Positions 33,383-40,195 of a DNA stretch of 64,000 bases are shown one piece after another (within the stretch, counting starts at the first letter, position 1; every line of letters starts with the position of its first letter). Location of the stretch: positions 1-64,000 of the forward strand of contig NZ_BAGN01000421.1 in assembly GCF_000308835.1 (NCBI RefSeq), read 5' to 3'. The notes under the pieces are model-generated. The model saw only the letters and a list, made by a program, of their open reading frames with translations, searched no databases and was not told where the DNA came from. The DNA is from Nocardia vinacea NBRC 16497 (GTDB taxonomy: Bacteria > Actinomycetota > Actinomycetes > Mycobacteriales > Mycobacteriaceae). Both the position numbers and the translations under genes were made by a program.

Positions 33383-35617
33383 TCACACGCTGGCTGTGAC
33401 CAGTTGTCGGTCCTCGGCTGCGGACCGGTCGGTCGCGGTGACCGCGTCGCGGCGGCGCAGGCGCTGATGGGTCAACTGGAGCAGACCGATTCCGGCGAGG
33501 CCGCCCGCCGTAGTCGCGGTGCTGATTTCCCAACCCGGCGGGCGCCAGCTGACGGTGAGGTCGGCAGCTATGGTGCCCGCGGGGATGTCGGCGGCAAGGA
33601 AGCTGCCCGCGACCTCGCGCGCCGGTATTTCGCTGCCGTTCAGCGTGATTCGATAACCGGGCCAGGCGAGCCGGGCGAAGACCACTCGGCCGCCCTCGAC
33701 CGAGGTGACCCGGATATGGTTTGTCAGATCGTCTCTCGTTGCGGACGAGGCAAAGACGCCTCTGGCGTCGGCGACCACGCCATTGCGCGTGGACAGCAGA
33801 CCGTTTTCCCGCTCGAGCACCCAGATGAAGCGTTCGTGGCCCGGGTAGTCGACCCACTTCCAGCCGGATGGCGCGGGCCGGTCGCGCTCGTCGGGATACT
33901 GCGCGCGTTGCAGCACAACCCGATCCACCTTCATCAGGTCGACAATCATTCTGCCCGTTGACGGTTCGATGGCGAAGGCGCGGCGGTAGGCGTCCGGACA
34001 GGTGCTGCCGTCCCAGGCGAGGCACAGCAGCGCGCTGAACGCGGCGTGGCCGATAGGGGTGTAGCCGGTGACGTAGTCGAGGCCGACGTTCTTGGCGTAG
34101 CTGCCGATGGCCAGCGATCCATACGCGCCGGACAGGCTTCGGTCCTCCGGCCGCACCAGCACCCGATCGGCGAGTTGCAGTGTGACGCCGTCGAAGTCGG
34201 GGAAGGCGGCGGCCATCGCCGAACGTCGCTCCGGGAAGTCGTAGGACATCGGGGTCGGCGGCGCGCCACGCACCTGGGCGTAGGCGATCGGGAACATCGC
34301 CGCGATGGACAGCCCGCAGGCCAGCGCGGTGTGCCTGGTGTAGGCGAGCCACACCACCACCGCGCCGATCGCGGCGACTACTACGACGGCGAGCAGATGC
34401 CGCACCACCAGCGCGGGCGCGGCCGAGACGGACCGCGCGAACAGCAGCCCGAACAAGACGGCGGCGGCGGTGCCACGACGCTGCCACGACGCGAAACTGC
34501 CGTAGCGACTGAGCAGTACACACACCAGCACGAGCAGCGCGATGGCGAGCATCGGCAGCACCCTGGCGGGCCAGCGCAGCGGGCCGATCGCGCCGGGTCC
34601 CGCGGTCCACATCAGCACCGCGGTCGCGAACAACGCGACGCCGCTGAGTTCCCGTGCCGCCTGCGCGGCTGCCTTCCAGTCGATGAAGGCCAGCGCCGGA
34701 ATCAGGAACCACGCGATGTAGACCATCGGCAACGGCTGGACGTGCCCCCACCACGCGGTGAATGCCGGTGTGGTGCTGGGCAGGCTGGCGTTCAACGACT
34801 CGGACCACGGCACCGTCAGGAATGGATCATTGTGGATGTGTGCGCTGCCACGCCAGGTCGCCTGCGAGGACAGAATTCCGGGCAGGTTGGCCGCCGCGGC
34901 GGCGAGTACAGCGCAACCGGCCGCCAGTGCGAGTCGCGCCGAGGGCACCCAGCGTCGTTGATAGATGATCTCGCCGATTGCGACCATCGCGATCATCAAT
35001 CCGGATTCGACTGCGGGAAAGGCATATTGGATGGTCAGTGCCAGGTACAGGAAGATGAAGACCGGTATCGGTCCGCTGCGGCCGCGCGCGTAGTGCACCG
35101 CCGATGCCCACGCGTGCACCAACCATGCGGTGCCGGTATGCGAGGTCATCCAGCTGGCTTGGTCGAAGAACAGGAACCAGCCGCTCAATGGAAACGCGAC
35201 ACCGGCGACCGCCGCCCACTGGGACCTCGCGCCGTAGGCCATGCAGATACGAAATACGCCGAGGGCCGCGATTATCGAGAAAACCAGCTTGACCGCCGTT
35301 GCATACACCGCGAGGTTATCCATCGATGGGGCGAGCAGATAGATCAGCAGCTGGGGCGGGTTGTACAACCCGGCCTCTTCCAGGGAGTAATTGCCCGACA
35401 TCCATTCCGTGGGTACGAGCGCGGGAAAACGCCCCTCCCGCAGCCGCGTTCCGAGTTCGACCCACATGGGCGCGTACTGCGCTTCGGTGTCGTCGGTGTA
35501 GTAATGCCTGGCGTTCGCCAGCAATACCGCCAGATATCCGGCGATCACCCCGATCGCGGTCACCGCCACCCAAACAAGTCTGTCTCTTCGTGAATCGGTT
35601 ACCGCGCTTGTTCCCAC
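33383..35617 (-). CDS. Large polytopic membrane protein, YfhO/GT-C-like
   Basis: A 744-aa membrane protein with about 10-12 hydrophobic helices in the first 470 residues, a large extracytoplasmic loop after TM1 containing an acidic DDTEAQY motif, and a soluble C-terminal region ending with one more helix (about 700-715). The overall plan and the LNG/W-G-Y-type C-terminal beta domain resemble YfhO proteins and GT-C polyprenyl-linked glycosyltransferases, where such acidic loops are catalytic. The start is GTG 35617 with only a weak ribosome site. It probably acts on cell-envelope glycans, but donor and acceptor cannot be read. No operon partner. Confidence 0.75.
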   Translation of the reverse strand: MGTSAVTDSRRDRLVWVAVTAIGVIAGYLAVLLANARHYYTDDTEAQYAPMWVELGTRLREGRFPALVPTEWMSGNYSLEEAGLYNPPQLLIYLLAPSMDNLAVYATAVKLVFSIIAALGVFRICMAYGARSQWAAVAGVAFPLSGWFLFFDQASWMTSHTGTAWLVHAWASAVHYARGRSGPIPVFIFLYLALTIQYAFPAVESGLMIAMVAIGEIIYQRRWVPSARLALAAGCAVLAAAAANLPGILSSQATWRGSAHIHNDPFLTVPWSESLNASLPSTTPAFTAWWGHVQPLPMVYIAWFLIPALAFIDWKAAAQAARELSGVALFATAVLMWTAGPGAIGPLRWPARVLPMLAIALLVLVCVLLSRYGSFASWQRRGTAAAVLFGLLFARSVSAAPALVVRHLLAVVVVAAIGAVVVWLAYTRHTALACGLSIAAMFPIAYAQVRGAPPTPMSYDFPERRSAMAAAFPDFDGVTLQLADRVLVRPEDRSLSGAYGSLAIGSYAKNVGLDYVTGYTPIGHAAFSALLCLAWDGSTCPDAYRRAFAIEPSTGRMIVDLMKVDRVVLQRAQYPDERDRPAPSGWKWVDYPGHERFIWVLERENGLLSTRNGVVADARGVFASSATRDDLTNHIRVTSVEGGRVVFARLAWPGYRITLNGSEIPAREVAGSFLAADIPAGTIAADLTVSWRPPGWEISTATTAGGLAGIGLLQLTHQRLRRRDAVTATDRSAAEDRQLVTASV

Positions 35618-35684
35618 GAGCGCGGGACCGTAGCGGAATCGGGTTAACAGAGCAAGACGAGCTGCCGTCCGATGAAGTGCGGGG

Positions 35685-36035
35685 CTACAAGTTGCCCACC
35701 GGGACGTAGCCCATCACGCCGACACAGAAACCGATGACGACCGCGATGAACTGTAGTACACGGTCACGACATCGCCCTCGAGCCTGGTCGGGTCCGCCCT
35801 GTTCCTCGAAGCGGACCACGCGACTGTCACGTGCGGTGAAGTCGTAGACATGGTGCACACTCGTGTTCCCGTGGCCGCCACTGGTCTTCGTGAACACCTT
35901 CAGGCAGCGCCCCTTCGCCGTCAGCCCGCTGGTTCATGCGCGCGGGAGTCCGAGCGTGCGGCGAACCGCCGCAAATGCCATGAACACCGCCACGGTGATG
36001 ATCAGGCCGGGCACGAGTTCGATGAGTAATTCCAT
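35685..36035 (-). pseudogene. Broken DUF3592 membrane protein gene
   Basis: Reading from ATG 36035: a 33-residue TM-containing N-terminus (ELLIELVPGLIITVAVF), then an in-frame TGA at 35934-35936, then the same frame continues TSGLTAKGRCLKVFTKTSGG, with HVYDFTARDSRVVRFEEQGG just after. That is followed by a frameshift, since LEGDVVTVYYS is read in another frame, and a final hydrophobic VIGFCVGVMGYVPVG back in the first frame. This order (TM, beta domain, TM) is that of DUF3592 proteins, an intact member of which is at 60447. One nonsense codon plus indels make it non-functional unless the stop is bypassed. Confidence 0.62.
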
Positions 36036-36131
36036 TGCAGTGCCCCCAGACGTGACGGCCGCCGCCGGTGCGCGCGGTGCATTGGATTTACCGGGCTGAG
36101 TGGGTCCCCCGCAACACTCCCGCGACGGTCG

Positions 36132-37019
36132 TCAGGTGGGGCGGGGTGCAATTCCGCCTGGGAAGGTGGCGACGCGGACACCTGCGTATTCGGCCTGGAC
36201 TTTGTAGTAGCGGTTGGTCGGGCCGTAGGCGGCGTAGAAGACGAAGCCGCGGGTGTCGAGGTCGGCGAAGGGTGCTTCGGCGACGAAACGGGCCAGGACC
36301 GGGTCGAGATGGGTTGGGAAGCTCGATGGTTCGCAGCGCACCGGGAAGCAGATGCGCTCCATGTGCGATGAGGTCCAGGAGAATGTGCGGTAGAGGTTGA
36401 AGGTGCGGGCGAGTAAGGCCAGTTCGGTGTCGGTCGGTGCGGTGAAGTCGAGTTCGGCCAGGATCCCGGTGATATCCGCGGGCGCGAGATGGCCGGGCTC
36501 GAAGACATTCGAGTAGAGGTTCATCGTGCGGGCGTCGAAATCTACTGCGAGAATCCCGATTCGGCCGCCATAGCGGGATAGGTGGTCGGCGTGCGCACGT
36601 GCCGACTCGGGAATTCCGGAGAAGCCGAGAATCCGCTCCACGCTGAGCAATTCGGGAAAGACCAGCCAGATCTTCTGCACCCCACCGGCGAGTGCGAGGT
36701 CGACACCCGAGCTGACCGGCACCTCGGCCGCGATCTCGGCGAGCAACTGCTCCATCGGATGGCCGGTGTAGGTGAGAAGTCCTGCGCCACGCAGTTTCTC
36801 GATGAGCTCCGTCGGCTCGCCCGGGTGCATCACCCTGGCGTTGACCTCGCGCTCGGGCACCGGATGCGTAATGGTGCGCACGCCCACGACAGAGTTGGTC
36901 CACAGCTCAGCTAGCGTTTCCAGTACCGGATCCGCGATCGCGGGGTCGTAGCGAACCTCGGCCAGGCGCGCATACTCTTGCAGGTCCTTCCGGAGTTGAT
37001 CGAGTGTCCTTGCGCTCAT
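36132..37019 (-). CDS. ABBA-fold aromatic prenyltransferase (CloQ/NphB family)
   Basis: A 295-aa soluble prenyltransferase of the CloQ/NphB type, which attaches dimethylallyl, geranyl or farnesyl groups to aromatic acceptors without a DDxxD motif. Landmarks in order: GHPMEQLLAEI near 87, a strand ending KIWLVFPEL, DFDARTMNLYS near 160, a FNLYRTFSWTSSHMERICFPV block, and the C-terminal YAAYGPTNRYYKVQAEY. The ATG at 37019 gives SARTLDQLRKDL; starts up to 37046 are possible. No polyketide or phenazine genes are adjacent, so the acceptor must be made elsewhere or taken up. Confidence 0.83.
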   Translation of the reverse strand: MSARTLDQLRKDLQEYARLAEVRYDPAIADPVLETLAELWTNSVVGVRTITHPVPEREVNARVMHPGEPTELIEKLRGAGLLTYTGHPMEQLLAEIAAEVPVSSGVDLALAGGVQKIWLVFPELLSVERILGFSGIPESARAHADHLSRYGGRIGILAVDFDARTMNLYSNVFEPGHLAPADITGILAELDFTAPTDTELALLARTFNLYRTFSWTSSHMERICFPVRCEPSSFPTHLDPVLARFVAEAPFADLDTRGFVFYAAYGPTNRYYKVQAEYAGVRVATFPGGIAPRPT

Positions 37020-37082
37020 GATTCTCATCGTCCCGGAAACGTCCACCCGATCGCAGCGCTTCGCATGATCTCGCGCCCGGTC

Positions 37083-37643
37083 TCATGGCGTGGGCAGCCG
37101 GTCCCACTGCATGCGCGGATCTTCGTTTGCGAAATCGTCGCGAATAGTGACGTAGGACGTGCCCGCGGCGTAGGGAACACTGAGTCGACGACTGTCGTAC
37201 GCGGCCTTGTAGACCGTGGTGCCCGTGCCATCGGGGAAAGTGACGTATTCGAGGGTGAAGTCCTGTCGGTAGCTGCCGGTTTCGCAGATGGCGAGGAAGG
37301 CCAAACCCCATCCGCCCGAAGCGTTTTCGATGCACCGATGTTGGCCCTTCGAGTTCACTTCGTAGGTGCTGAAGGCGACTGTGTCCGGACTGGTCGTCGC
37401 GCGCAGCCACCACTGGCGCCGATCATTGGCATCGCACGGGGCGAACCGAGCAGTGCCGGTGATCCCGTTATTGGGGTCGTCCTGGGTAGTCATGCACAGA
37501 CCGTTACCCCGGTTGTACATCAGCCAGTAGGCGAACTCGGCGTGTGCGGAGCCGGCCGCACCGACCATGCTGGTGACGGCGGATGCGGCCAAGGCCACCG
37601 CGGCCATCCGTACCGCGGCAAAAGTGGTGATCGAGCGCTTCAT
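37083..37643 (-). CDS. Secreted protein with ricin-type beta-trefoil-like repeats
   Basis: A 186-aa exported protein. The signal peptide (about 1-35) ends in AHA. The mature part has repeats of the beta-trefoil type: GNGLCMTTQDD...RQWWLR and QHRCIENASGGWGLAFLAICET, with cysteine pairs and QW-like motifs as in ricin-B lectins. It could bind a carbohydrate outside the cell. GGAG lies six bases before the ATG. Same strand as the prenyltransferase, 63 bases upstream of it; co-transcription possible but a shared function unlikely. Confidence 0.76.
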   Translation of the reverse strand: MKRSITTFAAVRMAAVALAASAVTSMVGAAGSAHAEFAYWLMYNRGNGLCMTTQDDPNNGITGTARFAPCDANDRRQWWLRATTSPDTVAFSTYEVNSKGQHRCIENASGGWGLAFLAICETGSYRQDFTLEYVTFPDGTGTTVYKAAYDSRRLSVPYAAGTSYVTIRDDFANEDPRMQWDRLPTP

Positions 37644-37818
37644 TTGTTTCTCCGTACTTCCGTTGTCCTCGTTGCCACTTCATCTCCGACCACCGATCGG
37701 GTAACACGGTCGAGCCGAGTGATTCGACGGAATCCCTCACTGCCGCTGCGAATACCTCGGTGGCGGACGGCATGAATCCTTTCTCGCGCGCGTTTCACGG
37801 CACTTTCAACGGCATCTC

Positions 37819-37844
37819 ACCGGGCCGGGCCGGGCCGGGCCGGG
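37819..37844 (+). repeat. Five-copy CGGGC short tandem repeat
   Basis: Five consecutive CGGGC-type units directly upstream (about 20-45 bases) of the GTG start of the VOC gene. Such a homopentameric array in the promoter/leader zone can change copy number by slippage. Confidence 0.7.
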
Positions 37845-37862
37845 TTGCGGTAGGTTCCGCCC

Positions 37863-38315
37863 GTGGCTTTGAACTGGAAACTGGTCATCGACACCAGAAA
37901 CGCTCCCGCTCTCGCCGACTTCTGGGCCGCGGCGCTGGAGTACGAGGTAGAGGACCCGAGCGTCCTCGTCGAGCAACTACTGTCCGCCGGTCAGCTCACC
38001 GCTGACGCGGTCGTCGAACATCACGGCCGCAAGACCTTCCGCGGCTACGCCGCCATCCGCCACCCCGACGACCCGTTCGACCCGACCAGCGGTGTCGGCC
38101 AAGGCAGGCGTCTGCTCTTCCAAGACGTGCCCGAAGACAAATCCGGCAAGAACCGCCTGCACATCGACGTGCACAGCGAGCCCGGTACCCTCGACGCACT
38201 CGTCGCCCGGTTGGAAGCGCTGGGAGCAACCCGCATCCGCGAATTCGACAAGGGCCCCGCCGGTCACTGGTGGATCATGCGCGACCCGGAAGGCAACGAA
38301 TTCTGCGCCGCATAG
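37863..38315 (+). CDS. VOC family (glyoxalase-like) protein
   Basis: A 150-aa vicinal-oxygen-chelate fold protein of the actinobacterial Glyoxalase_6 type: ALNWKLVIDTRNAPALADFW, FQDVPEDKSGKNRLHIDVH and a final GHWWIMRDPEGNEFCA. The His of HIDV and the Glu of PEGNEF are the usual metal ligands. Relatives act as dioxygenases, resistance proteins or remain uncharacterised. The start is GTG, preceded by the CGGGC array. Monocistronic, followed by a hairpin terminator. Confidence 0.88.
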   Translation: MALNWKLVIDTRNAPALADFWAAALEYEVEDPSVLVEQLLSAGQLTADAVVEHHGRKTFRGYAAIRHPDDPFDPTSGVGQGRRLLFQDVPEDKSGKNRLHIDVHSEPGTLDALVARLEALGATRIREFDKGPAGHWWIMRDPEGNEFCAA

Positions 38316-38326
38316 GGCAGAACAAC

Positions 38327-38351
38327 TCCCTCGTCGGAGCTGGACGAGGGA
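38327..38351. terminator. Hairpin after the VOC gene
   Basis: TCCCTCGTC pairs with GACGAGGGA (9-bp perfect stem, 7-base loop), starting 12 bases after the stop codon. Likely transcription terminator. Confidence 0.65.
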
Positions 38352-39009
38352 CTGGTACTACAACGGCACGGACGTTTTCCGGGCGACCAGAAAGCGAGGT
38401 GCCGTCGACGAACGGCACGTCGGCATTGGGAGCGAGGCGAAACAACGTGGCCGCGAAAGCACTACCGTGCGGCTCTTCGAGCGGTTCTGAATGTAGGGAC
38501 AGATGCCGAACCGGGGTTCACCCGTCATCGGCAACTCTCGGATGACCGGGACGTGAACCGCAAACAATCCTCCAGAGCGCTCTGGCCGCGAGCGCGGGTG
38601 CCGTGCTGGCGAATTCGGCAACTACCGACGGCGAAATGATCGACGCGATAGCCGGACCGACCGTGCACAACCGCCGCATGGAATCCGCAGTGCCATCAGA
38701 TCAGCTCTTCCCGCCGTCGAAGCACACTTGAACCGAACTAGACGATTGATTCCGAGGGATGTGGTGCGCGGCTGCGCCGCGCACCACATGGTGGTTGGTT
38801 GCCGGCGAGGATGGCCGTTGTGTCCGGTACAGCGTGAAAGTTGTTGCTGGGGAACCGTGTTCGAGGTGAACGTGGGTGATGGTGCCGAAAGATCAAGGTT
38901 GTGAGCAATGACATCAAAGCCCAGCTCGATCCGGAACGCCACGGCGGGCGCACCATCGCCGGGGTCACTGACCGCCTACGACCACTAATCAAGGGGGTGG
39001 GTGTGAACC
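38352..39009. other. Long gene-free stretch
   Basis: About 650 bases between the VOC gene and the SUKH gene. No frame has a recognisable domain or a good ribosome site. It holds a perfect 14-bp hairpin (38759-38789) and, with the transposase debris at 39.6-39.8 kb, looks like a former insertion hotspot. Confidence 0.5.
38759..38789. repeat. Perfect 14-bp inverted repeat with TGC loop
   Basis: ATGTGGTGCGCGGC and GCCGCGCACCACAT are exact reverse complements separated by three bases. Very stable as RNA or cruciform. No T-run follows and no gene ends immediately before it, so it is either an orphan terminator or a palindromic (REP-like) element. Confidence 0.7.
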
Positions 39010-39501
39010 TCAGACCTCCACATCCAAAGGGAACGGCGGCCACTCAGGCATCCAAGTTGTCTCCAACTCGCCAGACAGCACGCCGACGAACCATTCACCG
39101 AACTCGTGATCAGTATCGAGCCAGTCGTGATGGTTTCGGCGGAAGGCCGACACCGTCCAGCGTTCATCATCTTGGTGCCGCAAGAAAAGCTGATCGCCTT
39201 CGATCGTGTTGCCCCACAGGAGTGCACCACCTGGGGTCGGCAATACCGTGCAGGGGACGGTCGGGTTCTCATCCATGTGCTTTCCCATCTCTTCGGCGTA
39301 GGAACTGATGCTCGATGCTCCAGCAAGGAAGATGAACTCTCCGATCATGGTGTGCCCATATGCTCCCGCCACCTCAACGAAGTCTGAGGGAAAACGGACT
39401 CCCCATTCCCGACCGATCTGTGCCACCTGGCCGGCCTCGTCCTGTCGCACAGGCTGACCCAAGATCTGGTTGAGTTTGCCGAGCAGCACACTCGTTTGCA
39501 T
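39010..39501 (-). CDS. SMI1/KNR4 (SUKH) family protein, possible immunity protein
   Basis: A 163-aa protein of the SUKH superfamily. It has the usual RFPSDFVEVAGAYGH motif (LPxDYxxFxxxYG-like), a LWGNTIEGDQLFLRH strand (WGxTxxGDxLFW-like) and a C-terminal WMPEWPPF. SUKH proteins commonly neutralise polymorphic toxins, or are regulatory. No toxin gene is recognisable nearby, only IS debris, so it may be an orphan immunity gene. ATG 39501 is chosen for GGAG six bases upstream; the frame is open to 39537. Confidence 0.82.
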   Translation of the reverse strand: MQTSVLLGKLNQILGQPVRQDEAGQVAQIGREWGVRFPSDFVEVAGAYGHTMIGEFIFLAGASSISSYAEEMGKHMDENPTVPCTVLPTPGGALLWGNTIEGDQLFLRHQDDERWTVSAFRRNHHDWLDTDHEFGEWFVGVLSGELETTWMPEWPPFPLDVEV

Positions 39502-39639
39502 TGCAGACTCCGTTCTGCCCCTGATGACGCGCTCCAATTGACCGCGCGAAGTGGCATCCTGATTGCGAACATCAGCACCCTAGACCAACCCGTGGCAGAT
39601 CCAAATCCGCACCATCTGTGCCGCATGCACCCGGGCGAA

Positions 39640-39725
39640 GTCCTGTAGCGCATTCTCGTCCTGACCACCGCCATCTGGCACAACGACCGGATCGGACAGC
39701 CCACCACACGATCACTGACCGAGGT
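39640..39725 (+). pseudogene. C-terminal remnant of an IS transposase
   Basis: The rightward frame reads RILVLTTAIWHNDRI followed by GQPTTRSLTEV. This resembles the conserved C-terminal tail of IS5-group actinobacterial transposases (LVLTAAIWHN...G-P-x-x-RSL...). An in-frame TAG immediately upstream and the absence of the catalytic region show that only the tail survives. Confidence 0.5.
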
Positions 39726-39742
39726 GACGATGCGTGAGGAGC

Positions 39743-39815
39743 GATCAAGATCAGGTGGAACTGAGGTAACTTGCTACTCGGGCGATGCCGCCACAGCTTC
39801 CACCTGATCTTGATC
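39743..39815. mobile_element. 73-bp element with perfect 18-bp inverted repeats
   Basis: GATCAAGATCAGGTGGAA (39743-39760) and TTCCACCTGATCTTGATC (39798-39815) are exact reverse complements separated by 37 bases. Lying 20 bases after the transposase tail, the left arm may be the terminal repeat of that former IS and the right arm a second end, giving a MITE-like structure. Alternatively it is a long hairpin terminator for the leftward fru operon. Confidence 0.5.
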
Positions 39816-39910
39816 CGATCAGCGTGGGGCAGCGGGACTTCGGGGGCAGCTACGTGATCTTGCTTGCGGGTTCGCTGGGGTGAGGGGATCGGAACGAACG
39901 CCCTGTCTGC

Positions 39911-40168
39911 TCAGGCGTCGAGATCGGTGGCGACGAGTTTCGCGACGAGGTCGAGGGCGTTGGGGTCGTCGCTGGTGACGACTACGTCGGTGCCGCAGGC
40001 CGCGCCGAGGGTCATGATCATGAGGGCCGAACCGGCGTCTACCGGGTCGCCGTCGACGAGGGACAGGGTGACTTCGGCGCCGGAGTCGGTGACGGTTTCG
40101 GCGATGATGTTGGCGGGGCGCGCGTGCAGGCCGATGGCGGAGGCGACGGTGACGGTGGTGCTGGCCAT
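39911..40168 (-). CDS. ptsH: Phosphocarrier protein HPr
   Basis: An 85-aa HPr. His15 in GLHARPA is the site phosphorylated by enzyme I. The helix beginning SALMIMTLGAACG carries the Ser46-equivalent region, although HPr kinase is generally absent from actinomycetes. It passes phosphate to the EIIA domain of FruA. Last gene of fruR-fruK-fruA-ptsH, 27 bases after fruA. Confidence 0.95.
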   Translation of the reverse strand: MASTTVTVASAIGLHARPANIIAETVTDSGAEVTLSLVDGDPVDAGSALMIMTLGAACGTDVVVTSDDPNALDLVAKLVATDLDA

Positions 40169-40195
40169 GGGGTGATTCTCCTTGGGTGAGCGGGG

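Larger units (their letters stand above)
39502..39910. other. Intergenic region with transposase debris
   Basis: About 400 bases between the SUKH gene and ptsH. It contains a short IS transposase C-terminus remnant and a 73-bp inverted-repeat element (listed separately), and otherwise no gene. Confidence 0.5.

Noticed and set aside
32838..34808. 656-codon leftward open frame spanning the flavin reductase and YfhO-like region
   Set aside because: Arginine-rich translation without domains, overlapping two well-supported genes; typical GC-driven shadow.
34046..35593. Long 515-codon rightward open frame opposite the YfhO-like gene
   Set aside because: Composition is Arg/Gln/His-rich with no domain; it is the high-GC antisense shadow of a membrane protein gene whose own frame shows clear TM helices.
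37810..37845. CGGGC array as a CRISPR or iteron array
   Set aside because: The unit is only five bases with no spacers; it is a simple sequence repeat.
38901..39308. Rightward frame beginning SNDIKAQLDPERHGG as a transposase or regulator
   Set aside because: After about 30 residues the translation becomes Arg/Pro-rich and runs antisense to the SUKH gene; no catalytic motif.
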